The notes: generated by a model not told the origin, from the sequence alone. A stretch of DNA of 64,000 bases from JACCXM01 sp046328335 (GCA_046328335.1 JAXLWU010000001.1:372001-436000); one strand, 5' to 3'. Positions 8,232 to 17,262 are shown, counted from the first letter of the stretch. Program-made: numbers and translations.

Positions 8232-10072
8232 TCTCCCACGAACGCGCGCAGGAACTCATTTCGGCACGCATGGACGCGCCGCTCAATCCTGCCGAGCATC
8301 GCGAATTGCAGGGTCACCTTGCCTCTTGCGCATCGTGCCGGGCCTTCGTGACCCAGGCCGATGAACTTGCGCGTGGTTTGCACGCCATGCCGCGCTACGC
8401 GCCCTCTCCCGATGTCTCGCGCGCGGTCCTGGCCACGGTCTATGAGGAAAACACCGGTTGGCTCTGGCTGCATCGCACGTTGCAGGCGCTCTCCTCGCCC
8501 GGATTGGCGGTAGCATCCGCCGCGGCGTTGGTGCTGGCCCTGACCGGCGCCTTGATCATTGCTCTGAATGGACCGGGCAGCAGCGTGGGCGTTGCTCCAG
8601 TGGCGACCATCGAAGTCGCCGAGGCGCCGAAAGTGCCGGCGGTCTTGCCGACACCGCCGCCGACCGAACCGCCCGCTCCAGAACCGACGGCCACCAGGGC
8701 GCCAGCGCGCACGATTGTCGAGCCGACCAAAGCAGCTGAGCAGACCCCGGCGCCGCAGCCAACGGCGACCAGTGTGCCAATTGTCGCCGCGGATGCCCCG
8801 GCTGATACGAGTAGCGTCGACTCGCTGCCGCAAACTGTGGATCAGCCGGCGATCGAACCCGTTTCGGAGGACCCGACACTGGCGATGGCGACCGACGCCA
8901 CCGGTGACAGCGCCGCGCCCGAGGCGATGGCGCAAACGGCGGAGGATCCGGCGCTGGCGCAAGATGTTCAGGTCGTCGATGAAGCGATCGACACCAGTGG
9001 CGGCAGTGGCAGCGGCGATTCCGAGAAGAGCGCCGATCGCAAGGGTGGTCGCAAGGACGGCGGCGACAAGACGAAGGACGCGCCGGAAGCCGCGGCCGCG
9101 GAAGCGCCGGTGGAGCCAGTGCCGACGCACGAGATCGCGCCGGTGATCCTGCCGCGCGAGGCGATCACCGCGATGGAAGACGCCGGGACTGCGCCCGATG
9201 ACGTCCTCCTGCCGCCACCGCCGATGGACCCGATGCTCCCGCCGCAGGATTTCCTGCCGGTGACGCCGACCCCGGTCAGCGACGGTACGCCGACGCCCGA
9301 GACGGACAAGCAGGAGAGCGCGCCGCAACTCGCCGATGCGTCGGATGATCTCGGCATCACCGCCCTCCTGCCCGAGCAGCCAGAGGACGTCACGAATACC
9401 GGCTCCCAGAACGAAAAGGATGGCGGCAAGCGCGACAAGTCAACGAAGGACGGCAAGTCGCACGAGGAGCAGCAGGCCGCGTACGTCACCGAGCCGATGA
9501 GTTGGTGGTCCGACGGCGTCGAGATGTCACAAATTGTCGCCGATCCACTCCTGCAAGCCCAGACCGCGGACGAACCGGTTGCGGCCGATACCTCGGGAGA
9601 AACCGCTACCGACCCAACCGCGACTGATGCTGCCGCCGACCCCGCGGCGTCCGAGGCGGCAACCGAGCCGGAACGGCAGATCGATCCCGCGACCGGCCTG
9701 GAGATCGATCCCGTCAGCGGATTGCTGATCGATCCGGCGACGGGCTATCTGATCGATGTTGCCAATGGCCGGATCGTCGATCCGCGCACCGGGTATGTCG
9801 TCGATCCCCGCACCGGGCTGCTGATCGATCCCGCGACCGGCGCTCTGCTCGATCCGAACACGCTGGCCATCGTCGTTCCAGCCGGGTTCGGTAGTGACCA
9901 GCCCGCCTACACGCCGGGCGATCCGAACATGCGCAGCAATATCGAAACCGTGGTCGACAACACGTACGATGACGCCACCTACAAACTGGTTCCGGCGACC
10001 GACGGCCCCGTGCAACCAGTCGGCGAGATCGTCGTGCCCACCTCCTCCGGGGAATCGGTCGAAATCCAGTAG
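8228..10072 (+). CDS. Large membrane anti-sigma factor with zinc-finger N-terminus and octapeptide-repeat tail
   Basis: This 614-residue protein is coupled to the sigma gene (ATGA overlap at 8228-8231). Residues 24-37 carry an HC2 zinc-finger anti-sigma motif (H30-x3-C34-x2-C37). One membrane helix lies at about 93-113 (LAVASAAALVLALTGALIIAL). The remaining 500 residues are predicted to be outside the cell and are rich in Ala, Pro, Thr, Glu and Asp, with a Lys/Asp-rich patch (GGRKDGGDKTKDA). Residues 485-548 form eight tandem octads of the type IDPxTGxx. Ordinary anti-sigma factors of this class are 200-300 residues, so the external part is unusually long and may be a sensor or wall-contact region. 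By analogy it sequesters the ECF factor until an envelope signal arrives. Confidence 0.85.
   Translation: MISHERAQELISARMDAPLNPAEHRELQGHLASCASCRAFVTQADELARGLHAMPRYAPSPDVSRAVLATVYEENTGWLWLHRTLQALSSPGLAVASAAALVLALTGALIIALNGPGSSVGVAPVATIEVAEAPKVPAVLPTPPPTEPPAPEPTATRAPARTIVEPTKAAEQTPAPQPTATSVPIVAADAPADTSSVDSLPQTVDQPAIEPVSEDPTLAMATDATGDSAAPEAMAQTAEDPALAQDVQVVDEAIDTSGGSGSGDSEKSADRKGGRKDGGDKTKDAPEAAAAEAPVEPVPTHEIAPVILPREAITAMEDAGTAPDDVLLPPPPMDPMLPPQDFLPVTPTPVSDGTPTPETDKQESAPQLADASDDLGITALLPEQPEDVTNTGSQNEKDGGKRDKSTKDGKSHEEQQAAYVTEPMSWWSDGVEMSQIVADPLLQAQTADEPVAADTSGETATDPTATDAAADPAASEAATEPERQIDPATGLEIDPVSGLLIDPATGYLIDVANGRIVDPRTGYVVDPRTGLLIDPATGALLDPNTLAIVVPAGFGSDQPAYTPGDPNMRSNIETVVDNTYDDATYKLVPATDGPVQPVGEIVVPTSSGESVEIQ
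9680..9871 (+). repeat. Eight tandem octapeptide (24-nt) repeats inside the anti-sigma factor
   Basis: Eight consecutive 24-base units encode residues 485-548 with the consensus [IVL]-D-P-x-[TS]-G-x-x: for example IDPATGLE, IDPVSGLL, IDPATGYL, VDPRTGYV, VDPRTGLL, LDPNTLAI. Unit 4 (IDVANGRI) is the most diverged. Codon choice varies between units, so the repeat is kept at protein level rather than being a fresh DNA duplication. The regular Asp-Pro-x-x-Gly turns suggest a stacked beta-hairpin or solenoid structure. Confidence 0.85.
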
Positions 10073-10183
10073 GCTATCCCACGCAACATGGCACTTCGGA
10101 TGCCTCGGTAGGGGTTGGCGCCGCTGGCGAGACCTGGTCGATGGGAGTACCCTGACTTCGCCCTTACCCTGGTCGAGAAATCA

Positions 10184-10783
10184 GTGAGCGGACGCATCGA
10201 TAGACCGGAGTTTCGGTTTGGGCGCACGGTCGTCACCGTCGCGATCGGGGATCTCCTCGGTCAGGAGGCGGAAGGCGTTGTGTTTGCCGCCAACTGCCGC
10301 GGCGTCATGGGATCCCTCGCCACCCCTGGCTTGACCGGTTTGCGCTCGCTGGGCGGGTCCGAAATCGAACGCGAGGCAATGGTGCGCGCCCCACTCGATC
10401 TCGGGTCGGCGATTCTTACGAGCGCGACCGGACTGGAAGAGCGCGGGGCGCGGGCGGTGATCCATGCCGTGATTCATCCCGCGCTGGGAGAGCGCACCCG
10501 CGCCGAGCATGTTCGCCGAGTGGTCCCGGCCATTTTCATGTCCGCGTCGCGGGCCCAACTCCGCTCGTTGGCGCTGCCATTGCTCGGTGTCGAATCGCTC
10601 GCGTCGCGATCGGACATCGAACCAATGGTCGAGGCGATGGTGCTGGAACTGGTCGGCGTCTTGCGCCGCTCTGTGCCGCGACTGGATCGGGTCACCATCG
10701 TCTGCCGGTTCGAGGACCACGTGGAGGTCGCGACTCAGGCCCTAACCAACGCGCGAGCACGAGTGTGGACCCGGAATCCATAG
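10184..10783 (+). CDS. Macro-domain-like protein
   Basis: This 199-residue protein resembles macro (Appr-1''-P processing) domains: a beta strand TVVTVAIGDLLGQEAEGVVF leads to AANCRGVMGSLATPG, in the place of the usual N-A-A-N...G-G-G-V-A loop, followed by GSAILTSATGLEERGARAVIHAVIHP. Members bind ADP-ribose or related nucleotides. The frame is open from 10115 with a TTG; the GTG at 10184 is a more natural start because conserved sequence begins after it. The 3' end overlaps the next gene's start by 19 bases, indicating co-translation with the alpha/beta hydrolase. Binding-loop glycines are only partly conserved, so ligand binding is uncertain. Confidence 0.65.
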   Translation: MSGRIDRPEFRFGRTVVTVAIGDLLGQEAEGVVFAANCRGVMGSLATPGLTGLRSLGGSEIEREAMVRAPLDLGSAILTSATGLEERGARAVIHAVIHPALGERTRAEHVRRVVPAIFMSASRAQLRSLALPLLGVESLASRSDIEPMVEAMVLELVGVLRRSVPRLDRVTIVCRFEDHVEVATQALTNARARVWTRNP

Positions 10784-12009
10784 ATTGCCGCAACAGCCGG
10801 GCGTCTGGAACACCGGTCATCCCGCGCGCCACCCCGATTACCTGGCGGCTTGCTGCGAGCGTGGATGAGCGACGGATCGATGCCTACCTGCGCCTGTTTG
10901 GCGCAGGGTCGCTCCCCATTGGGGCGGCGCGTGGCCGACTCGCGGCGATGGGACTGCCACATGATGTCGTTCGGCAGACGTTACGTCGAGTCCGGCGATT
11001 ACGGGACTGGGACGTGGCCTGGACCTGGGCCGCGCAGCGCTATCTCGGTGAAGCGCGGACCCTGACGCGGACGGGCCGCGACGACGCGGCGGCGCTGGCC
11101 CAGCGACACGCTGCGCTCGCCTATCACCTTGCCGGGCTGTTCGTCTTCGACGATACGCGCAAGATGCGCACCTTGCGCGCGGCGGCTTCGTCGCTGTTTA
11201 CGCAGGCGCTGCCGCTGGTCTATCCCAATGTCCATCGCGTCGACCTTCCCTGGCGGACATCCACATTGCCCGCCTTCTTTGTCGCGCCGGAACTTGGCCG
11301 CGCGCCCGCGCCGCTGGTCGTGCTCCTCAACGGCGCGTCCACGAGCAAGGAAGAATTACTGCTGTGGAGCGGTGGCTTTCTGGCGGAAGGTCTCGCGGTC
11401 CTCGCGCTCGATTGGCCAGGAAGCGGCGAGAGCATGCTGACGCTCCCCCCCACGGCAGACTGCGACGACCTGCTGGAGGCGGTCGTGCCATTCGCGATGT
11501 CGCAGCGCGCCATTGACGCCGATCGTATCGGGTTGGTGGGATTGAGTCTCGGCGCGGCGGTGGCGACGCGCGTGGCGGCGGCGGATCGCCGCATTGGCGC
11601 GGTCGTAGCGGTGACGCCCCCGTATGATCCGCGCGTCTGGCTCTCCCACGCCCAGCCGCTGCTGCAACGGCACCTGATCGCTCAGGCTGGCGGCGTCGAA
11701 CGAGCGCGGCGGCTCGCGGCGGAGTTCGCGCTGCCGGGCGTCGTCTCCCGGGTTCGCTGCCCGCTCCTGGTCATCGGCGCGGGGCGCGACCTGATCGTCC
11801 CCCCGGAGGAAGCCCTACGCTATTGCGCCGAAGCGGGAATCAACGGCACCCTGGTCTGGTACCCGGACGGGCATCACGCGGTCTACGAGGAATTGCCGGA
11901 CTGGACCAGATTGTCGGCCCGCTGGTTGGTCGCCGCGATGTCCGGAACGACGTCGTCCACCTGGGTGGACCACATCGAACGCGAGTCCTCCGTCTCCGCC
12001 TTGACCTGA
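10765..12009 (+). CDS. Alpha/beta hydrolase of the FrsA/DUF1100-like esterase type
   Basis: This 414-residue protein has an alpha-helical N-terminal half (to about residue 150) followed by an alpha/beta hydrolase fold. The oxyanion region is LLNGASTSKEELLLW, the nucleophile elbow GLSLG, the acid Asp in GAGRDLIVPPEEALRY, and the catalytic His in PDGHHAVYE. This two-part design resembles FrsA-type esterases and 2,6-dihydroxypseudooxynicotine hydrolase, which cleave C-O or C-C bonds. It starts at a GTG (10765) inside the macro-like gene. Its last codons contain the second copy of a 16-bp palindrome (11955-11970). The substrate is unknown. Confidence 0.8.
   Translation: MDPESIDCRNSRASGTPVIPRATPITWRLAASVDERRIDAYLRLFGAGSLPIGAARGRLAAMGLPHDVVRQTLRRVRRLRDWDVAWTWAAQRYLGEARTLTRTGRDDAAALAQRHAALAYHLAGLFVFDDTRKMRTLRAAASSLFTQALPLVYPNVHRVDLPWRTSTLPAFFVAPELGRAPAPLVVLLNGASTSKEELLLWSGGFLAEGLAVLALDWPGSGESMLTLPPTADCDDLLEAVVPFAMSQRAIDADRIGLVGLSLGAAVATRVAAADRRIGAVVAVTPPYDPRVWLSHAQPLLQRHLIAQAGGVERARRLAAEFALPGVVSRVRCPLLVIGAGRDLIVPPEEALRYCAEAGINGTLVWYPDGHHAVYEELPDWTRLSARWLVAAMSGTTSSTWVDHIERESSVSALT
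11955..11970. repeat. 16-bp palindrome, copy 2
   Basis: GTCCACCTGGGTGGAC is identical to 7388-7403 and here lies inside the last 55 bases of the alpha/beta hydrolase gene, where it encodes part of a SSTWVDH segment. It could be a protein-binding site shared by the two loci, or chance. Confidence 0.5.
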
Positions 12010-12161
12010 ACTCGGCCGGTACTTGCCACCGTCTGTTGCCGCCCAGTTCCGTGAGACAAAACAGCCGGCCTTGACGCTACCCCTGTACCTCCCTACACTC
12101 CGGCCCGGCCCGGACCCTCCCTCCCGGCGCGACATGAGCGCCAGTCGGCCCTGCCTCCGGA

Positions 12162-12178
12162 CTACGGAAAAACCGTAG
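12162..12178. promoter_or_regulatory. Palindrome upstream of mgtE (CTACGG-N5-CCGTAG)
   Basis: CTACGGAAAAACCGTAG has perfect 6-bp arms around AAAAA and ends about 26 bases before the mgtE start. It may be an operator or a small RNA hairpin in the leader. I looked for the Mg2+-sensing M-box in this 195-base leader and did not recognise it. Confidence 0.4.
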
Positions 12179-12204
12179 ATTCGCATCGTGATGCCGGATT
12201 GCGC

Positions 12205-13551
12205 ATGGCCAGCGAAGAACTCCTCGATGAGGTCAAGATTCTGATCGCCGAGCGAGAGGAACTCGGCATCCGGGGACTAGCTGACCGGCTGGGACCCTCC
12301 GACTGGGCGGACATCCTCGTGCGTCTCGATGACGACGAGGTCGTCATCCTGCTCAAGACCATTCCCGATGCCGAGATTCCCGAGATTCTCGAGGAACTCG
12401 ATCCGGAGGGCGCGGCCGCGGTGCTGCGGCTTCGCCCGCGGGAAGAAGCCGCCGATCTCCTGGAAGCGATCGACCCGGACGACGCGACGGACATCCTGGC
12501 CGAACTGCCATCCGCCGAGGCGGAGCAGATCCTGCAGGCGATGGAGCCTGCCGAGGCCGCCGAAATCCGGGAGTTATCCGCCTATTCGCCCGATACCGCT
12601 GGCGGCCGGATGACCCCTGCCTTCGTCGCCATCGCCCCCGAGATTAGGGCCGACGACGCGATCGTCCTCCTGCGGCGAGTCGCGGAGGAAGCCGAGACCA
12701 TCTATTATGTCTATGTTCTCGATCCGGATGAGCGCCTGCTCGGTGTCCTCTCCCTGCACAACCTGGTACTGACCCGACCGAACACACCGGTGCGCGAGGT
12801 GATGGTCGCCGATCCGATACGCGTCAAGGCCACCACCGACCAGGAGACCGCGGCGAGACTGCTCGTCGACAAGAATCTGCTCGCGCTGCCGGTCGTCGAC
12901 GACGATGACCGGTTGCTGGGAATCATCACCCAGGACGATGTGGCCGACGTCATCGAGGAAGAAACAACCGAGGACTTCGAGCGACTCGGCGGTTCCCAAC
13001 CGCTCGATACTCCGTACCGCTTCGCCAGCGCCGCCCTCTTGGTGCGGCGTCGTGTGGGTTGGTTGCTCTTTCTCTTTGTCGCCGGCATGCTGACCAGCCA
13101 GGTGCTGCAGCACTACTCGGAGCGATTGCAAGGGGCGCCAGCGCTGATCCCCTACATCCCGCTGATCATCGGCATCGGCGGCAACGTCGGCAGCCAAACC
13201 GTGACGACCCTGGTGCGCGCTATCGGCGTCGGCGAAGTGCGGTTGAGCGATGTCGGCTGGGTTCTCGCCAAGGAGATGGCCGTCGGATTCACCGTCGGCC
13301 TGATCATGGGCGTGGTGGGATACCTGCGGGTCGGATTTCCCGAGGGATTTCAGATCGGGCTGGTGGTCGGACTGACCATCGTGCTGGTCGCGCTCTGGTC
13401 CGCCTCCGTAGCCGCGATCCTGCCGCTCGTGCTCGAGAAGATCGGCGTTGACCCCGCGGTGGTCTCGGCGCCCCTGATCTCGACATTTGTCGACGCCACA
13501 GGGTTGCTGATTTACATGACGATCGCCGGGTTGCTGCTGCTCCAGTTGTAG
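12205..13551 (+). CDS. mgtE: MgtE magnesium transporter
   Basis: The domain order of this 448-residue protein is typical of MgtE. An acidic helical N domain (about 1-125, with LEELDPEGAAAVLRLRP and LLEAIDPDDATDILAEL repeats) is followed by two CBS domains (about 130-255; VREVMVADPI, LPVVDDDDRLLGIITQDD). Then comes a plug helix and five membrane helices (about 275-448) with the conserved IGIGGNVGSQTVTTLVRAI segment lining the pore. The cytosolic domains sense Mg2+ and gate the channel. I chose the ATG at 12205 over a TTG two codons earlier. It converges with a CorA-type gene 33 bases downstream. Confidence 0.95.
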   Translation: MASEELLDEVKILIAEREELGIRGLADRLGPSDWADILVRLDDDEVVILLKTIPDAEIPEILEELDPEGAAAVLRLRPREEAADLLEAIDPDDATDILAELPSAEAEQILQAMEPAEAAEIRELSAYSPDTAGGRMTPAFVAIAPEIRADDAIVLLRRVAEEAETIYYVYVLDPDERLLGVLSLHNLVLTRPNTPVREVMVADPIRVKATTDQETAARLLVDKNLLALPVVDDDDRLLGIITQDDVADVIEEETTEDFERLGGSQPLDTPYRFASAALLVRRRVGWLLFLFVAGMLTSQVLQHYSERLQGAPALIPYIPLIIGIGGNVGSQTVTTLVRAIGVGEVRLSDVGWVLAKEMAVGFTVGLIMGVVGYLRVGFPEGFQIGLVVGLTIVLVALWSASVAAILPLVLEKIGVDPAVVSAPLISTFVDATGLLIYMTIAGLLLLQL

Positions 13552-13584
13552 GGCAATGGCGCGCCTGTCGTCACGACAAACGGG

Positions 13585-14550
13585 CTAGAGCCAATCAATC
13601 CGCTTGAAGAGGTTGTATTCGACCGTGCCGACGAGCGCCATCAGCGCGAGGGAGAAGGGGTAGCCGTAGCGCCAGTCGAGTTCCGGCATGTGGACGAAGT
13701 TCATGCCATAGATGCCGGCGATGAGGGTAATCGACATAAGAATAATCGATGATGCCGTGAGGCGCTTGACGACGATATTCAGGTTGTAGGAGACCATCGA
13801 GAGGTTGGCGTCGAGCACGCTGGAGAGTACGTCTCGATAGATATCGACCGAGTCGGTGACGCGGAGCAGGTGGTCGTAGACATCCTGGAAGTAGACCACT
13901 TCCTTGTTGCTGAACACCGGCGGATCGCGGCGGACGAGAACATTCATGACATCGCGCTCCGGTCCCGCGATCCGCCGGATCGACAGCAACTCCCGCCGCA
14001 GGCGGAGGATCTCCGCCTGGAGCGCGGGTTGACCTTGCAGAATGATCGTTTCCTCCAGGGTATCGGCGCTCTCCGAGATTTCATCGATGACGGGGAAGTA
14101 GCCATCGACCAGCGCATCGAGCACAGAGTAGAGAAGAAACCCGATCCCGCGATTTCCCAGTTTGTTGACGCTGGCCCGCCATCGTTCCGCCGTTTCGCCG
14201 ATCACCGGCAGCGAGCCATCGTGAAACGTGACCATGTAGCGCTTGCCGATGAAGATCTTGACCTCGTGCAGGACGAGGCGTTCAAGTTCCATCGTCATGC
14301 CGTAGAAGACGATGAACTGGTAGCCCTCGTACTGGTCGATCTTCGGCCGCTGACCAGCGCGCGCGGTGTCTTCCAGGGCGAGGGGATGAAAGTCGAATTG
14401 CTCGCCGATCCGGGCGATCTCCTCCGGGGTGGGATCGACAACATCGACCCAGAGCGTCGCTTCGTTGCGGGCGGCGATCGCTCCCAGATCCTCCACAGCG
14501 GCTTCGGAATTGTTTCCGTTCTTGTCGGCGTGCAGTACCACCCGAATCAC
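13585..14550 (-). CDS. corA: CorA-type magnesium/cobalt transporter
   Basis: This 321-residue CorA/MIT-family protein has a soluble N-terminal alpha/beta domain (to about 190), a long stalk helix (LHEVKIFIGKRYMVTFHDGS earlier, RLRRELLSIRRIAGPERDV later) and two C-terminal membrane helices. The signature GMN motif is in GIYGMNFVHMPELDWRYGYP, and the basic tail ends FKRIDWL. It forms a pentameric channel for Mg2+. It is transcribed towards mgtE and lies 69 bases downstream of the VWA operon, so it could also be read from that operon. Having MgtE and CorA back to back is unusual. Confidence 0.94.
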   Translation of the reverse strand: MIRVVLHADKNGNNSEAAVEDLGAIAARNEATLWVDVVDPTPEEIARIGEQFDFHPLALEDTARAGQRPKIDQYEGYQFIVFYGMTMELERLVLHEVKIFIGKRYMVTFHDGSLPVIGETAERWRASVNKLGNRGIGFLLYSVLDALVDGYFPVIDEISESADTLEETIILQGQPALQAEILRLRRELLSIRRIAGPERDVMNVLVRRDPPVFSNKEVVYFQDVYDHLLRVTDSVDIYRDVLSSVLDANLSMVSYNLNIVVKRLTASSIILMSITLIAGIYGMNFVHMPELDWRYGYPFSLALMALVGTVEYNLFKRIDWL

Positions 14551-14619
14551 GACATCTCCCCGCCGCGCCTACCGCGAAATGGCGGCGGAAGCGTAACAGG
14601 AGCGGTGGCCAGTTTCCCG

Positions 14620-17262
14620 TCAGCGGGCGGTGCGGTCACCGAGCAGGCGGCGTAGAAACGGCCACACGCCCATGCGGGCGGCCACATCGGCGACAAAGAG
14701 GATGAGCGCCAGCGACAGCGGGATGTACCAGACGGCGCGGTGTTCGCGCAGGGGGCTGCCGCCGCTGGGCGGCGCATCCCAGACCGCGCCGGGATCGTCA
14801 AGCGACAGCACCCGGCCGCCGGTGCGGGTGGCGAGTGACTCGAGGAGACTGAGGGCGCCGGGGGAGGGGAGGGATTCCGGGGATGGCGGCACGGTGATGC
14901 CGGCGGTCTCGACCAGGGGGCCGGTGTCTCGCTCCTGGCGAATCTGCACCGCGTAAGCGCCCGGTTCCGGCGCGGGCAGCCGCAACGTGTACTCTCCGGG
15001 CGCCGTCTGGGTCATTTCGCGGGCGGCTACAGGTTCACCCGAGGGGGAGGTGACCGAGGCGAACGTCGGCAGAAAGTCGGCGAAATCGCCGGTTTCCCCC
15101 GCCGCGGAGACGGTCAGCACCAGGTCTTCGCCTTCACGCTGCGTGGAGACCGTCAGCGGCCTCCGCTCGGGATCCGGCAGAGCCCAGCGCAACGTCGCCG
15201 CCCAGAACTGGTCGAAGCCAGACCACTGGGGCCAGGCGGCGGCGAGGTCGGAGCCATTGTCGGCGGTCCAGGCGACCACTCGGCCTAACCCATACTGCCA
15301 TTTGGCAAGGATCGGATCTTCGCGGTCGGACGTCAGGATCACCTGCGCGTCCGGTTTTGCTTCGGCAAAGTCATACCCGGCCAATTCGGGCAGGGTCTGG
15401 GGATCGATCCCGGTCATGATCGGGCTGGGCGCGGTCTGGATGGGGCGGAAGTTGCCCCGAATCACCGACTGACTACCCGCGCTGCGCGCTTCCTGGACGG
15501 TCAGTTGTGGAATTTCCTCCTGGCGGACGGTGAAGTGGTAGCGCCCACCGCCTTCGTCGGCGAGGAAGTTGAGCAGGTCGGTATCGGCATCTTCGCCGAT
15601 GGCGATCGTGGAGAGCGTGGTCCGGTCCTGCAGCGCGTCGTCGAGAAGGCGTTGATAACTCTCCCGCGTACCGGTCCGCGCCTTGCCATCGGAGAGGAGG
15701 ACGATGTGGCGAACATCGGCTTCCGCATTGCGAATGGCATCGAGACCGACCGCAAGCGCCGGAAGGATTTCGGTGCCGCCATCCGGTTCGATCGCGTCGA
15801 TCCGGCGGTCGATCGCGGCCCGGCTGGCGTCGTCGGAGATGGTGGTCAGGGGGACGGCCCATTCCTGGCGATCGTTGAAGACGATCAACCCGAATTGATC
15901 GCCCGGGGCAAGGGCGCGTTCGGCCAGGCGCACGGCCTCCTTGGCCATTTCGATCTTGCCCTTGCCGCCGAGCGGGTCGTAGCCCATCGAGCCGGACTTG
16001 TCCATGATCATCAGCAGGGCGACCCGCTGCCGCTCGCGGCCGTCGGTGACCTTGACCGTCACCGGCAGCGCCTCTTCGAGCGGCGTACCGGCATACCCAC
16101 CCGGGCCGTACGCGGACGTGCCGCCGATGACGATCAGCCCGCGCCCGAGCGATCGCGTCGCCTCGCGCAAGCCCGCTATCTGATCCAATGTGAGCGCACT
16201 GGCCGGTACGTTATCGAGCACGAACCCATCCCAGGCGCCGATTTCGGACAACCGCGAGGGAATGCCCGCCGGGTCGCTGACGGTGACGTCGACTCCGCCT
16301 CGTTCGAGCACGCCCTGCATGATGCCGGGATCGGCGCCCGGCGCGACCACGAGGAGGACGCGCGGACGGTCCCGCACCACGATGCCATGCGGCGCGGCGT
16401 CGTCATCGGTGCGGCGGTCTGTTTCCGGATCACCCTGCACCCGGACCTCGATCGCATGGAAACCAGGCGAGAGGTCGTCCAGGGTAAAGACGCGCGAACT
16501 GAGTCCTTCCGGAAGATCGACCTGTTCCGAGGTGCGGACCTCGCCATCGATCAGGAGTTCAACGGTCGCCGGACCCGCCCGACCCGATTCCACCCCGGCC
16601 AGGACGTTGATCGGTTCCCCCTCCCAGGCCGAGGCCGGCGCCGATACGCCGTCGACACGCAGATCAGAGGCGCCGACCCCGGGTAGGGCGACGACATCGA
16701 TGGGAGTCTCTTCCTGGGCTGCTTGCGCCGCCTGGTCGATTGCCTGACCGATGTTCTCGGCGCCATCGGAGAGGAGCACGATGCGTCGCCCGCCACCCAA
16801 GGGCAACGCGCGGGCGAGGCCCAGACCGGAGGCGATGTCGGTGTAGGCCGGTTCGACGGCGGTATCGTCCTCTGGTGCTGCCGTGCTCGCCAGGCCACTG
16901 GCAAGACCGGGGGGGATGGCCAGGACGGGCCGGGCGCCGAAGGTGACGACGGCAGCGCGGCGGTCACCCGGGGCGGCCGCGAATGCCGATTCGAGCCAGT
17001 TGTCAGCCACGCCGCGCGATTCACCGGAGACACTCGACGAACGATCGACGACAAAGACCGCGCCTCCCGCGCCGGCACCGGACGCGAGCAGTGGCTCCGC
17101 CAGACCGAGAGCGAGGAGCGCCATGACAGCGACCCGAAGGAACAGGGCGCCAGGCGACAACCGGCCACGGCGCAAGCCAAACCAGTACCCGGTCAACGCG
17201 ATGATCGGCACGAGCAGGAGCAGCCACAGCGCGTCGGGACGCGCCCAGGTGAGGGCGCTCAC
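14620..17262 (-). CDS. Double-VWA, GATase-like membrane protein
   Basis: This 880-residue protein has N-terminal membrane helices (residues 10-27 and 38-57) and a first VWA-like domain (VVDRSSSVSGESRG, a DxSxS metal site). A Ca2+-domain-like linker and a glutamine-amidotransferase-like segment follow (GAWDGFVLDNVPA, GRGLIVIGGTSAYGPGGYAG). A complete second VWA domain follows (IMDKSGSMGYDPLGG, then DGGTEILPALAVGLD and IVLLSDGKA). One C-terminal membrane helix precedes a basic tail. Homologues accompany BatA-like proteins and probably assemble into large envelope complexes. The start is the GTG at 17262, overlapping the upstream gene's stop (GTGA); the frame stays open to 17325. Confidence 0.85.
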   Translation of the reverse strand: MSALTWARPDALWLLLLVPIIALTGYWFGLRRGRLSPGALFLRVAVMALLALGLAEPLLASGAGAGGAVFVVDRSSSVSGESRGVADNWLESAFAAAPGDRRAAVVTFGARPVLAIPPGLASGLASTAAPEDDTAVEPAYTDIASGLGLARALPLGGGRRIVLLSDGAENIGQAIDQAAQAAQEETPIDVVALPGVGASDLRVDGVSAPASAWEGEPINVLAGVESGRAGPATVELLIDGEVRTSEQVDLPEGLSSRVFTLDDLSPGFHAIEVRVQGDPETDRRTDDDAAPHGIVVRDRPRVLLVVAPGADPGIMQGVLERGGVDVTVSDPAGIPSRLSEIGAWDGFVLDNVPASALTLDQIAGLREATRSLGRGLIVIGGTSAYGPGGYAGTPLEEALPVTVKVTDGRERQRVALLMIMDKSGSMGYDPLGGKGKIEMAKEAVRLAERALAPGDQFGLIVFNDRQEWAVPLTTISDDASRAAIDRRIDAIEPDGGTEILPALAVGLDAIRNAEADVRHIVLLSDGKARTGTRESYQRLLDDALQDRTTLSTIAIGEDADTDLLNFLADEGGGRYHFTVRQEEIPQLTVQEARSAGSQSVIRGNFRPIQTAPSPIMTGIDPQTLPELAGYDFAEAKPDAQVILTSDREDPILAKWQYGLGRVVAWTADNGSDLAAAWPQWSGFDQFWAATLRWALPDPERRPLTVSTQREGEDLVLTVSAAGETGDFADFLPTFASVTSPSGEPVAAREMTQTAPGEYTLRLPAPEPGAYAVQIRQERDTGPLVETAGITVPPSPESLPSPGALSLLESLATRTGGRVLSLDDPGAVWDAPPSGGSPLREHRAVWYIPLSLALILFVADVAARMGVWPFLRRLLGDRTAR

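Noticed and set aside
10115..10183. Longer start (TTG) for the macro-like gene
   Set aside because: The extra residues look non-coding and have no ribosome site. The GTG at 10184 is closer to the conserved domain.
12010..12204. M-box (Mg2+) riboswitch before mgtE
   Set aside because: No match to the conserved M-box core was recognised. Only a short palindrome is present.
15505..16686. Plus-strand open frame (393 codons)
   Set aside because: It is antisense to the double-VWA gene, whose metal-site motifs are intact.
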